DNA of 64,000 nucleotides from Nitrosomonadales bacterium. Its GTDB lineage: Bacteria; Pseudomonadota; Gammaproteobacteria; Burkholderiales; Gallionellaceae. Every line of letters begins with the position of its first letter. Position 1 is the stretch's first letter. Shown here piece by piece: positions 35,822 to 44,797 of this stretch. Location of the stretch: assembly GCA_016208015.1 (NCBI GenBank), contig JACQYW010000005.1, positions 124,001-188,000 of the forward strand. The letters run 5' to 3'. The position numbers were made by a program, and so were the translations under genes. The notes under the pieces are model-generated. The model was given only the letters and a program-made list of their open reading frames with translations, searched no databases and was not told the origin of the DNA.

Positions 35822-37846
35822 TTATGTCCGCAGATAATCCGGCTCGTTCGCCATCCACCGTTGCAGATGCGCCTGCGCTTCCTGCGGAAAATCGCGCAGC
35901 ATCTCGTCGGCGATGTCGCGGGCACGGTCGAGCAGCTTGTCATCCTCGCCCAAGTCGGCGAAGCGCAGCATCGGCACGCCGCTCTGCCTTGCCCCCAGCA
36001 GTTCGCCGGGGCCGCGCAATCTCAAATCCTGCTGCGCGATCTCGAAGCCGTCGGTGTTCTCGAAGATGATCTTCAACCGCGCGCGCGCCAGTTCGGAGAG
36101 CGGTTGCTGGAACAGCAGCACGCACATGCTTTCCGCCGCACCGCGACCGACGCGGCCGCGCAACTGATGCAGTTGCGCCAGTCCCATGCGCTCGGCGTGG
36201 TCGATCACCATCAGGCTGGCGTTGGGCACGTCCACGCCGACCTCAATCACGGTGGTGGCGACCAGCAGTTTCAGTTCGCCCGCCTTGAACGCGGCCATGG
36301 TCTCGGCTTTTTCGGCGCTGCTCAGTTTGCCGTGGGCAAGACCGATGCGCAGTTCGGGGAATATCTGGGTGAGCGTGGCAAAGGTTTCCTGCGCAGTCTG
36401 CAATTGCAGCGCTTCCGATTCGTCAATGAGCGGGCAGACCCAGTAGGCCTGACGGCCTTCGAGGCAGGCGGCGCGCACTCGCTCGAACACTTCCTCGCGC
36501 CGTGCGTCGCTCACCAGTTTGGTGACGATGGGGGTGCGGCCCGGTGGCAGCTCGTCGATGACGGAGACGTCGAGGTCGGCGTAGTAGCTCATGGCCAATG
36601 TGCGCGGGATGGGGGTGGCACTCATCATGAGTTGGTGGGGTTCGCTGCCCTTGCCGCGCAACGCCAAACGTTGCTGCACGCCGAACTTGTGCTGCTCGTC
36701 CACGATGACTAGCCCCAGTTTCTTGAACTCGACCGCGGTTTGAAACAGCGCATGCGTGCCGATGGCGAGCATGGTGTCGCCGGATGCGATGCGCTCGGAT
36801 GCCGCGGTCTTGTCCTTCTTCTTCAAGCTGCCGGAGAGCCATACCGGTTCGATCCCAAGCGGAGCCAGCCACTCGCGCAGTTTCAAATGATGCTGTTCCG
36901 CGAGTATCTCGGTCGGTGCCATGAAGGCGGCCTGGTAACCGTTCTCGATGGCCTGCAATGCGGCCAGTGCGGCGACCACGGTCTTGCCGCTGCCGACGTC
37001 GCCCTGCAGCAGGCGCTGCATCGGGTGCGGACGGGAAAGATCGGCGCTGATCTCGTGCCACACTTTCTTCTGCGCACCGGTGAGGGCAAACGGCAAATCT
37101 TTCAGCAGCGCATCGGTGAGCTTGTTATGTGCAATGAGTTCGGGTGCGACGCGCCTGCTGCGTTCGCGGTAGTGCACGCGCATCGAGAGTTGCTGCGCCA
37201 GCAGTTCGTCGAACTTGATGCGCATCCAGGCGGGATGCGCTCTTTCCAGCAAGGCGCTCTCGTCGATATCGGGCGGCGGCTGGTGCAGCAGTTTTACGCT
37301 GGCGGCGAACTCCGGCAGGTGCAGGCGCTGCAATATTTTTTGTGGCAGCGTGTCGTCGAGTGGCAGTGCATTCAATGCGGCGTGGATGTATTTGGTCAGA
37401 GTGGGCTGCGGCAAGCCGGCGGTGGTGGGATACACCGGCGTGAGCGCCTGCTTGAGCGGGACGGACTCGCCCGCAACGCGGCACTTGGGGTGCACCATCT
37501 CGTCGCCGAAGAAGCCCATGCGCGGCTCTCCCAGCGCGCGGATCTTTTTGCCCACGGCGAGCTGTTTCTGCTGGCTGGGGTAGAAATTGAGGAAGCGCAG
37601 GTAGAGGATGTCGCCGCTGTCGTCCTGCAACTGGCACACCAGGCTGCGGCGCGGGCGGTACATCACTTCGCTGTGGATGATCTCGCCTTCCACCTGAGCA
37701 CTCTCGCCGGGCACGAGGTCGGCGATGCGCGTGATCTTCGTTTCGTCTTCGTAGCGCAGCGGCAGGTGCAGCACCAGGTCGAACGGGGTGCGGATGCCGA
37801 GCTTGGTGAACTTGCTCTGCGTCGCGGGCGGGATCTTCAGTGGCAC
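35822..37846 (-). CDS. recG: ATP-dependent DNA helicase RecG
   Basis: A branch-migration helicase acting on stalled forks and Holliday junctions. It is 674 aa, near E. coli RecG (693). The N-terminal wedge (OB) domain is followed by the helicase core. That core has Walker A LLQGDVGSGKTVVAALAAL, Walker B VIVDEQHKFGVQQR, motif III MSATPIPRTLA and motif VI HQLRGRVGRG. TDGFEIAQQDLRLRGPGELLG is the RecG-specific TRG region. The N terminus lacks about 20 residues of the E. coli protein. Confidence 0.97.
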   Translation of the reverse strand: MPLKIPPATQSKFTKLGIRTPFDLVLHLPLRYEDETKITRIADLVPGESAQVEGEIIHSEVMYRPRRSLVCQLQDDSGDILYLRFLNFYPSQQKQLAVGKKIRALGEPRMGFFGDEMVHPKCRVAGESVPLKQALTPVYPTTAGLPQPTLTKYIHAALNALPLDDTLPQKILQRLHLPEFAASVKLLHQPPPDIDESALLERAHPAWMRIKFDELLAQQLSMRVHYRERSRRVAPELIAHNKLTDALLKDLPFALTGAQKKVWHEISADLSRPHPMQRLLQGDVGSGKTVVAALAALQAIENGYQAAFMAPTEILAEQHHLKLREWLAPLGIEPVWLSGSLKKKDKTAASERIASGDTMLAIGTHALFQTAVEFKKLGLVIVDEQHKFGVQQRLALRGKGSEPHQLMMSATPIPRTLAMSYYADLDVSVIDELPPGRTPIVTKLVSDARREEVFERVRAACLEGRQAYWVCPLIDESEALQLQTAQETFATLTQIFPELRIGLAHGKLSSAEKAETMAAFKAGELKLLVATTVIEVGVDVPNASLMVIDHAERMGLAQLHQLRGRVGRGAAESMCVLLFQQPLSELARARLKIIFENTDGFEIAQQDLRLRGPGELLGARQSGVPMLRFADLGEDDKLLDRARDIADEMLRDFPQEAQAHLQRWMANEPDYLRT

Positions 37847-37850
37847 GGCC

Positions 37851-39128
37851 TCAGCCCGCCATGCTGGCGACGCGCTCGTCCGCGATGCGCAGGCGGTCGG
37901 CCAGCGTGTACATGAAGGCCTGGATGAAATGCAGTTGGCAACGGTCGGAGAGCTGGTCGAACTGTTGCGGCTGGATCTTCATCAATGTGATCTCGGTGTT
38001 GGAGGTGATGCTGGCTGAGCGCGGCATGTGCTTGCGGTTGGTGTAGGACATCTCGCCGAAGCAGTCGCCGCTGCCCAATGTGCTGAGCAGGCGGTTGCGC
38101 CTCGTGACGCTGACGCCACCCTCGATCAGGATGTAGAACGCGTCGCCCATCTCGTCCTCTCGGAACAGCATGGTCTTGGCGGGCTGTTTCTGCCATTCGC
38201 TGACGCGCAGCACTTCCCACAACTCGAGGTCGGTGAACTCGTTGAACAGTTCCAGTTTGCGCAGCGCCTTGTATTTCTGGTTCTCGTTGATCTCCAGGTC
38301 ACTCTTCTCGAAATGGCCGAGTGCGGCCAGCTCGTTGCCGAAGTCGCGCCAGGTGGCGTAGCGTTCCTTGAGGTTCTTGTTCAGGGCGAGCAAGACGATA
38401 CGCTCCAGTTGCGGCGGCAGGTCCTTGCGCAATTTGGTCGGCGCGATCGGCTCTTCGTGCATGATCTGTTGATACAGATGCGCCAGATTCTTCGGCGTGT
38501 AAGGCGAGTGCCCGGTGAGCAGGCGGTACATCACCACGCCCAGCGAGTAGATGTCGGTCTGGTGCGAGACCTCGTCACCGCGCACCTGCTCCGGCGACAT
38601 ATAGTTGGGCGAGCCGACCGAGCCCTGGGTGTGTTCCAGATCGAGCCGGATGGCGGCGCCCAGGTCGGAGATCTTGATCTCGTCCGGATTGCAGAGCAGC
38701 AGGTTGGCGGGCTTGATATCGCGGTGGATGACGCCGTTGAACTGCGCGTAATTGAGCGCGCGGCAGCATTTGAACATGTATTCCACCACGCGATCCAGCG
38801 GCAACAGGTTGTCGGGACGGATATGTTTTTCCAGCGTGCCGCCGGGCAGGTATTCCATCGCGATATAGCTGACTTCGTCGCTGATGACAGCCTCGTAAGT
38901 CTTGACGATGTTCGGGTGGGACAGTTTGCCGGCCAGTGCGGCCTCGACCTCGAGTTGCTTGCGATTCTGCTTGCCGAGACGCGGGTCGTCGAGGAATTCC
39001 GGCTTGATCACCTTGAGCGCGACTTCGCGGTCGGTATCGGGGTCGTGGGCCAGATAGACCACGCTGGTACCACCCTGGCCCAGTTTCCTGAGCAAGTGAT
39101 ATTTGCCGATGTGAGTAGGTATGTTCAT
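37851..39128 (-). CDS. Ser/Thr protein kinase fused to a cyclic-nucleotide-binding domain (paralogue A)
   Basis: 425 aa. The kinase domain (about 8-270) has GQGGTSVVYLA, VALKVIK, HRDIKPANLL, and DLG in place of DFG (KISDLGAA), then GSPNYMSPEQVRG. After a linker, a cNMP-type domain (about 305-410) reads LFNEFTDLELWEVLRVSEW, FREDEMGDAFYILIEGGVSV and GDCFGEMSYTNRK. There is no transmembrane helix. It is clearly paralogous to 39719-40999, sharing CCRALNYAQFNGVIHRDIKPAN word for word. ridA lies between the two, all on the same strand. Ligand and targets unknown. Confidence 0.92.
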   Translation of the reverse strand: MNIPTHIGKYHLLRKLGQGGTSVVYLAHDPDTDREVALKVIKPEFLDDPRLGKQNRKQLEVEAALAGKLSHPNIVKTYEAVISDEVSYIAMEYLPGGTLEKHIRPDNLLPLDRVVEYMFKCCRALNYAQFNGVIHRDIKPANLLLCNPDEIKISDLGAAIRLDLEHTQGSVGSPNYMSPEQVRGDEVSHQTDIYSLGVVMYRLLTGHSPYTPKNLAHLYQQIMHEEPIAPTKLRKDLPPQLERIVLLALNKNLKERYATWRDFGNELAALGHFEKSDLEINENQKYKALRKLELFNEFTDLELWEVLRVSEWQKQPAKTMLFREDEMGDAFYILIEGGVSVTRRNRLLSTLGSGDCFGEMSYTNRKHMPRSASITSNTEITLMKIQPQQFDQLSDRCQLHFIQAFMYTLADRLRIADERVASMAG

Positions 39129-39153
39129 CGGGAAGGGGCCGCTTTCGACCGCG

Positions 39154-39540
39154 TCATTCCTGAATGAACATCACGCCGTCCGCCTCGACCAGCGCATTGC
39201 GCGGCAGGGAGGCAACGCCGACGGCGGCGCGCGCGGGATAGGGCTGGTGGAAATAAGTCGCCATGATCTCGTTCACCTTGGCGAAATGGGCGAGGTCGGT
39301 GAGGAAGATGTTGAGCTTCACCACGTCATTGAGGCTGCCGCCCGCCGCATCGGCGACGGCGCGCAGATTCTGGAACACACGATGGATCTGCGCCTCGATG
39401 CCCTCGACCATTTGCATGGTGTTGGGGTCGAGCCCGATCTGGCCGGAAAGATAGACGGTGTGGTCGACACGCACAGCCTGCGAATAGGTGCCGATCGCGG
39501 CGGGCGCATCCGGGGTCTGGATCACGAATTTGTTGGACAT
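39154..39540 (-). CDS. ridA: RidA family reactive-intermediate deaminase
   Basis: A 128-aa trimeric enzyme of the YjgF/YER057c/UK114 family that hydrolyses reactive enamine/imine intermediates from PLP enzymes. Family motifs: [44 protein letters not shown] and [18 protein letters not shown], with the substrate-binding Arg and the terminal Glu. It lies between the two paralogous kinase-cNMP genes, 25 bp upstream of one. Confidence 0.95.
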   Translation of the reverse strand: MSNKFVIQTPDAPAAIGTYSQAVRVDHTVYLSGQIGLDPNTMQMVEGIEAQIHRVFQNLRAVADAAGGSLNDVVKLNIFLTDLAHFAKVNEIMATYFHQPYPARAAVGVASLPRNALVEADGVMFIQE

Positions 39541-39575
39541 GCTGTTCTCCTTTTTATTCTATTTGACTGCAATTC

Positions 39576-39703
39576 TAGCCACAGAGACCGCAGAGAGTGA
39601 AAAGCCGGTTTCACTCTTTGGCTGGCTCATTCCTGAGATGAGACAGCATCACGATGCTATCGCCGGGGACTTCTCTGTGGTCTCTGTGTCCTCTGTGGCT
39701 AAA
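39576..39703. repeat. Inverted repeat of the CCACAGAGACCGCAGAG family
   Basis: TAGCCACAGAGACCGCAGAGAG and CTCTGTGGTCTCTGTGTCCTCTGTGGCTA are inverted arms around about 75 bp that includes TGAGATGAGACAGCATC. The arms match the repeat upstream of purD (22755-22826). The element fills the gap between ridA and the upstream kinase gene. Confidence 0.75.
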
Positions 39704-39718
39704 TGTATTTTAAATTCA

Positions 39719-40999
39719 TTAGTTGGCGAGTTTGGCGAAACGGTCGTCGGCCATTCTGAGGCGGTCGGCCATCACGCGCAGGAATGCATTGTTGAAGTGT
39801 AACTGGCAATGGTCGGAAAGTTTCATGAGCAGTTGCGGCGATATCTTCAACACGGTGACTTCTGTGCCGGCAGTCACCGTGGCGGAGCGCGCAACGGCGC
39901 GGCCGCTGATGTAGGCCATCTCGCCGAAGCAGTCGTCGCTGCGGATCAGGTTGAGCAGCCGTCCGTTCTTGGTGACGCTCACGCTGCCCTCGATGATGAT
40001 GTAGAAAGCATCGCCCAATTCGTCCTCGCGCATCAGCACGGTCTGCGGTGGCTGCTTCTGCCATTCGCCGATGCGTAATATCTCCCACAGTTCGACATCG
40101 GTGAAGTCCTTGAACAGAGACATCGCGCGCAGCTTGGTGAATTTCTCGGTCTGGTTGACCTCGATAGTGCTTTGTTCGAAACGCCCCAGAGCCGAGAGGT
40201 CGCTGCCAAAATCCTTCCAGTCCTGATAGCGTTCCTTCTTGTCCTTGTGCATGGCGCGCAGCACGACCCTTTCGAGTTGCGGCGGGATGTCGTTGCGCAG
40301 GGAGCGCGGCAGCGGTGGCTCGGTATGCAGGATCTGCTGGCACAGGCTGGCCAGGTTCTGCGCATGATAAGGCGCACGCCCGGTGAGCAGGCGGTACATC
40401 ACCACGCCCAGCGAATAGATGTCGGTCTGATGCGTGAGCAATTCGCCGCGCACCTGCTCCGGCGACATGTAGCCGGGCGAGCCGATGTTGCTGACTTGCG
40501 TTTGTTCGATGTTGAGCAGCAGGGCCGCGCCCATGTCGGAGATCTTGATGTCGCCGTCCTCGGTCAACAGCATGTTGGCGGGTTTGATGTCACGGTGGAT
40601 GACGCCGTTGAACTGCGCATAGTTGAGCGCGCGGCAGCACTTGAACATGTATTCCACCACCTTGTCCATGGGCAGCAGGTTGTTCGGTTCGGCATATTTC
40701 TCCAGCGTGCCGCCGCTGACGTATTCCATCACGACATAGCTGGCATCGTCGCCGATCAGCGCATCGTAGATCGCCACGATGTGCGGATGCGACAGCTTGC
40801 CCGCCAGCGAGGCTTCGTTGTCCAGTTGGCGCTGGTACAGCTTGCCCATCTTGGGGTCGTTCAGGATGTCCTGCTTCAGTATCTTGATCGCCACTTCGCG
40901 CTTGGCGAAGGAATCGAACCCGAGATACACGGTACTGGTCGCGCCCTGGCCCAGTTTTTTGGTGAGCGAGTATTTGCCCAGTGTATCGGGTGGATTCAT
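39719..40999 (-). CDS. Ser/Thr protein kinase fused to a cyclic-nucleotide-binding domain (paralogue B)
   Basis: 426 aa from MNPPDTLGKYSLTKKLGQGA. That start is chosen because it aligns with paralogue A (MNIPTHIGKYHLLRKLGQGG); frames to 41023 and 41056 are longer but overlap the next gene's end and lack ribosome-binding sites. Kinase motifs are VAIKILK, HRDIKPANML, DMG replacing DFG, and GSPGYMSPEQVRG. The C-terminal cNMP domain (about 305-415) has LFKDFTDVELWEILRIGEW, MREDELGDAFYIIIEGSVSV and DDCFGEMAYISGR. This arose by duplication with 37851-39128. Both keep the catalytic Lys and Asp, so both should be active. Confidence 0.92.
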   Translation of the reverse strand: MNPPDTLGKYSLTKKLGQGATSTVYLGFDSFAKREVAIKILKQDILNDPKMGKLYQRQLDNEASLAGKLSHPHIVAIYDALIGDDASYVVMEYVSGGTLEKYAEPNNLLPMDKVVEYMFKCCRALNYAQFNGVIHRDIKPANMLLTEDGDIKISDMGAALLLNIEQTQVSNIGSPGYMSPEQVRGELLTHQTDIYSLGVVMYRLLTGRAPYHAQNLASLCQQILHTEPPLPRSLRNDIPPQLERVVLRAMHKDKKERYQDWKDFGSDLSALGRFEQSTIEVNQTEKFTKLRAMSLFKDFTDVELWEILRIGEWQKQPPQTVLMREDELGDAFYIIIEGSVSVTKNGRLLNLIRSDDCFGEMAYISGRAVARSATVTAGTEVTVLKISPQLLMKLSDHCQLHFNNAFLRVMADRLRMADDRFAKLAN

Positions 41000-41024
41000 G
41001 GGTGAAGGGTCACTTGTTGGCATT

Positions 41025-41969
41025 TTAGCCGCGCTTCTTCCAGGTCGTGCTGCCAATCACGAACTGGCGTTTGCGGTTGAGCTTCAGGTAGGTGCGGCCG
41101 AGATATTCGCCGACCAGGCCGATGCACAGGGTCTGGATGCCGCCGATGAACAGGATGGTGGCGATGGTCGAGGCCCAGCCGCGCGGCAGTTCGGGGAACA
41201 TCATCTTCTGCACGATCACCACGAAGATCATGACCAGGCTCAACGCGGCCAGGCCGAAGCCGGCATAGGTGGCGAGACGCAAGGGGAACACCGAGAAGCT
41301 GGTCGCCATCTTCATCCACAACGACAGCAGGCGGGTGAAGGTGTAGTTGCTTTCGCCTTCGAAACGCGCCTGATGTTCGATGTCCACCGTGGTGATCGAA
41401 CGCGTCACGTCGAGGATGAGTCCGTCGATATACGTGTAAGGGCCGTCGTACTGGACGATCTCCTCGACGATCTCGCGGCGCAGTCCCTTGAAGGAGGAGA
41501 GATAAAGTCCTTTGGGTTTGCCGAGCAGCAAGGTCGCCATGCGGTCGTTGAACCAGCTGCCGAGTTTCTTCCATGCCGCATGCTGGCGGTTGAGGTAATT
41601 GGTGTAGCACACGTCGTAACCGTCGGCGAGCGCCTTGACGATGTCGGCGATGGCCGAGGGCGGATGCTGCAGGTCGTCGTCCATCAGCACGACATATTCA
41701 CCGGTCGCGTGATGCAGCCCGGCCATGATCGCGTTATGTTGCCCGACATTGCGGCGCAAGGTGATGCCCTTGACGAAACCGTTACTCTTGGCCAGTTCGC
41801 GGATGACATGCCAGCTGTTGTCCGGGCTGCAATCGTTGACCAGGATCAGCTCGAAGCTGTCGGAAAGTCCTTCCGCGTGCATCTCTGCGGCGACGGCCCC
41901 CACCAGCTTGGGCAGGATGGGCGCGCTGCGATAGACGGGGATGACGATGGAAAGGGTGCAAGTACTCAT
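41025..41969 (-). CDS. Family 2 glycosyltransferase with membrane anchor (ArnC/DPM-like)
   Basis: 314 aa. The GT-A domain starts TLSIVIPVYRSAPILPKLV, with LVNDCSPDNSW, VLMDDDLQHPPSAI (DxD) and GLRREIVEEI. Two C-terminal transmembrane helices (about 230-290: LATYAGFGLAALSLVMIFVV, TILFIGGIQTLCIGLVGEYLG) match polyprenyl-phosphate sugar transferases such as ArnC and GtrB. It likely loads a sugar onto undecaprenyl phosphate for a GT39 enzyme such as that at 43066-44787. An epimerase gene precedes it by 12 bp. Confidence 0.9.
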   Translation of the reverse strand: MSTCTLSIVIPVYRSAPILPKLVGAVAAEMHAEGLSDSFELILVNDCSPDNSWHVIRELAKSNGFVKGITLRRNVGQHNAIMAGLHHATGEYVVLMDDDLQHPPSAIADIVKALADGYDVCYTNYLNRQHAAWKKLGSWFNDRMATLLLGKPKGLYLSSFKGLRREIVEEIVQYDGPYTYIDGLILDVTRSITTVDIEHQARFEGESNYTFTRLLSLWMKMATSFSVFPLRLATYAGFGLAALSLVMIFVVIVQKMMFPELPRGWASTIATILFIGGIQTLCIGLVGEYLGRTYLKLNRKRQFVIGSTTWKKRG

Positions 41970-41981
41970 ATTTATTGTCTG

Positions 41982-42899
41982 TTATTTGATATGGCCGAGC
42001 GTCAGGCGCAAGCCTTCGTTCAAGTTCACCCTTGGTTGCCAGTCCAGTTCCTTGCGGGCGCGCTCGATATCGAGCACGCTCACCGGCACATCGAACTTGC
42101 GTGCTGCCGTGTAACTGGCTTTTGCTTTTTTTCCGCTTACCTGCTCCACGGCGGCGATGATCTCGCGCACACTGTGGCCGTTGCCGGAGCCGATGTTGAA
42201 GACGCGCCCGGTTCCCTGATGACTGGCGGCACGCAGCAACGCGGAGATGGTATCCGAAATATAGAGGTAATCGCGCACCACCGAGCCGTCGCCCCAGACC
42301 TCGATCGGTTCGTCGTGCACCACTCGCGAAAGGAAAGTGCCGATCACGCCCTGCGCGCGGTTCGCTTCCTGGCCGGGGCCGTAGGGGTTGGCCAGGCGCA
42401 GCACGCGGTAATCCAGCCCGTGCAACAGTTGGTAGAGCGCAAGGTATTTCTCGATGGCAAGTTTGACGATGCCGTAGGAACAGGTCGGCTCGGTCGGATG
42501 CGTCTCGGGGATGGGCGTCTGCTGCGGTCGGCCGTACACCGTGCCGCCGGAAGAGACGAAGATCAGCCGGGTCTTTTTTTGCGCGCGCAGTTGTTCGAGC
42601 AGGCTTAGCGTGGCGAGCAGGTTGCTGCTCACGTCGAAAGACGGATCGTCGTTGGACGATTGCGGCTGCGTGGTGGAGACGAGATGGAACACGACATCCA
42701 TGCCGTCCAGAGCGCGGTGGATATCCTGGCTGTTGCCGAAGTCGCCTTCCTGCCATTCCAAAGCCGGATGAACGGGCAATACGGGCGAGCGCTGGCGGTA
42801 CGGGCGTTCCAGTACGCGCACATGCGCGCCCTGTTCCAGTAGCGCTGTGACCAGATGCGAGCCGATGAAGCCGCCGCCGCCGAGAACGAGTGCTCTCAA
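41982..42899 (-). CDS. NAD-dependent sugar epimerase/dehydratase
   Basis: 305 aa, an extended short-chain dehydrogenase of the UDP-glucose 4-epimerase class. It has LVLGGGGFIGSHLVTALLEQG, FVSSGGTVYG and catalytic YGIVK (YxxxK), then RLANPYGPGQ and DYLYISDTI. The start is TTG at 42899, preceded by AAAGGA at 5 bases. A longer ATG frame to 42989 lacks a ribosome-binding site and adds non-homologous residues. It probably supplies the nucleotide sugar for the adjacent GT2. Confidence 0.88.
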   Translation of the reverse strand: MRALVLGGGGFIGSHLVTALLEQGAHVRVLERPYRQRSPVLPVHPALEWQEGDFGNSQDIHRALDGMDVVFHLVSTTQPQSSNDDPSFDVSSNLLATLSLLEQLRAQKKTRLIFVSSGGTVYGRPQQTPIPETHPTEPTCSYGIVKLAIEKYLALYQLLHGLDYRVLRLANPYGPGQEANRAQGVIGTFLSRVVHDEPIEVWGDGSVVRDYLYISDTISALLRAASHQGTGRVFNIGSGNGHSVREIIAAVEQVSGKKAKASYTAARKFDVPVSVLDIERARKELDWQPRVNLNEGLRLTLGHIK

Positions 42900-43065
42900 G
42901 GTGTTCCTTTCTGTCAGTTCGGGGTCGCCCGCAAGGGGCGGGAATCGCTCGAAACGAGGCTTCCATGCTACCATGCCGCGCCGCGACACTGATCGATTTG
43001 CGAGGCGGTCGGGTCATCAGGGAGTGCCGTTTTTGGCGTTCCGTTTTTAATCAAGTCTGGTCACT

Positions 43066-44787
43066 ATGCTCAATTCAAATCGCGACGCGCGTCTGCGTCT
43101 GGCGTGGTTCATCCTGGCGAGCCTGCTCGCCGTGTTCGTCTATTTCTACGGCCTCGGCAGCCAGCATATCCCCAAGAACAGCGACGAATACCTGTACGTC
43201 CACGTCGCGCGCATGACGGCGGAGAGCGGCCACTGGCTGCCGCTGCAATCCGAACTCGATTACGGGCGCAACTTCAAGCCGCCGATGATGTTCTGGCACG
43301 CCATCGTGGCGACCGATTGGGGTCAGCAATGGGACTTGTGGCATCTGCGCTATCCCAGCGTGATCTACACCCTGCTGACTTCGCTGCTGGTGTTTCTGCT
43401 GGCGAAGCGCTTGACCGGCAAGACCGAGACCGGCTTCGTCGCGCTGCTCACTTTCCTGGCCTTCTTCAGCACCTACCGTTTCGGGCGGCCATACCTGACC
43501 GATCCCGGCATCGTGTTCTGGCTGTTCCTGCCGTTCTTCACGCTCTTGTATTGGCGGCCGTTCACCTTTGAGTCGCGCTTCTGGATACCGGTGGCGATGG
43601 GTCTGCTCACCGGCGTGGGCTTGTTGTACAAATCGTTCTTCTTCGTGCTGCCGGTCGGCCTTGGCCTGAGCTGGTGGTATCTGCATCATCGCCAGTACCG
43701 CTGGCGCGAGTTCCTGCTGAAGGATTCGTGGAAGCCGGTGATCACCGGCGTGATCGGTCTGCTGGTGTTCGGCCTGTGGTTCCTGCTGGAACCGGACACA
43801 GTGGGTCTGTGGAACGAGTTCTTCTGGAAAGAGAACATGGGCAAGGTGCAGAGCGGCAATTATCTCGGCACCATGCTGTGGGGACCGAGCAGCATCTGGA
43901 GTCTGTCGCTGGGCTATGCGCAGAACGCGGGCCTGCTGGCATTCCCGGTGCTCGGCCTGATGTGGACGGCGTTCCGCCAGCGCAAGCAGACCACCGACAC
44001 CGAGAAATATCTGTGGATCTGGATGGCCGCGCTGTTCTTCATGTTCAGCCTGGCCAGCCAGCGCTCGGCGCGCTACCTGCTGGAAGCGATGCCCGCGGTG
44101 GCGGTGCTGATGGCTTTCTATTGGGATCGCATCGACCGCAAGTGGTTCGTCGGCGCGCTGCTGATGGCGGGGTTGGTGCTGGCGCTGCTGGTGCGCATGT
44201 CGCTGCGCCTGCAAGACGAGAGCGGCGGTGCTCTGTACGACTGGAGCTACTGGGTGTTGCTGGTTGTCACCTCCGTGTTGTTGCTGGCCGGCATCTTCGT
44301 CGCGCGTTACACGCGGCTGCTGGTGAACGTGGTCATGCTGCTGACCTATCTCACGCTGGCCTCCTTCCTGCACCCCTTCGATGGCGAGCGCGGCAATTTC
44401 AGCGCCGAAGTGCAACAGTCGCTGGCGGGCAAGGACGTGTGGGTGCCGTGCAACAAGTTCATCGGCAAGGACGAAGGGCACCGCTTCCTGCTGCCGGGCG
44501 CGAACGTGCTGGGCTATTACGACGACCTCGAAGGCGTGAACGCGGAGTCGCTGGCGAAACGCTTCCGCGTTTTCGCCGCACGCATGGGATTCCAGGAGCA
44601 GCCCTGTGCCGAGTGCAAAGTGATCGGCGAGCGGCTGGAGATCAACGGCCGCCAGTACGCGCCGGAGATCAAACAGATGTTGCTGGAAGGCAAGGTGTTC
44701 GAGCACCTGTTCGTCAAGGAAGTGCTGATCGAATCCACCGCCAAGACACTGACCCCGCCCGCGAAGATCCGGAGCGAATGCCGATGA
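43066..44787 (+). CDS. GT39/ArnT-like membrane glycosyltransferase
   Basis: 573 aa with about ten to twelve transmembrane helices. The first periplasmic loop has PKNSDEYLYVHVARM, where the acidic pair corresponds to the catalytic Asp-Glu of PMT/ArnT enzymes, followed by FKPPMMFW. A soluble C-terminal domain (about 440-570) contains two cysteines in EQPCAECK. Such enzymes take sugar from polyprenyl phosphate and place it on lipid A, protein or another periplasmic acceptor. The acceptor is unknown. It heads a plus-strand operon with an Asp-box protein and a membrane protein, divergent from the epimerase-GT2 pair. Confidence 0.87.
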   Translation: MLNSNRDARLRLAWFILASLLAVFVYFYGLGSQHIPKNSDEYLYVHVARMTAESGHWLPLQSELDYGRNFKPPMMFWHAIVATDWGQQWDLWHLRYPSVIYTLLTSLLVFLLAKRLTGKTETGFVALLTFLAFFSTYRFGRPYLTDPGIVFWLFLPFFTLLYWRPFTFESRFWIPVAMGLLTGVGLLYKSFFFVLPVGLGLSWWYLHHRQYRWREFLLKDSWKPVITGVIGLLVFGLWFLLEPDTVGLWNEFFWKENMGKVQSGNYLGTMLWGPSSIWSLSLGYAQNAGLLAFPVLGLMWTAFRQRKQTTDTEKYLWIWMAALFFMFSLASQRSARYLLEAMPAVAVLMAFYWDRIDRKWFVGALLMAGLVLALLVRMSLRLQDESGGALYDWSYWVLLVVTSVLLLAGIFVARYTRLLVNVVMLLTYLTLASFLHPFDGERGNFSAEVQQSLAGKDVWVPCNKFIGKDEGHRFLLPGANVLGYYDDLEGVNAESLAKRFRVFAARMGFQEQPCAECKVIGERLEINGRQYAPEIKQMLLEGKVFEHLFVKEVLIESTAKTLTPPAKIRSECR

Positions 44788-44797
44788 CGGGGGCGGC

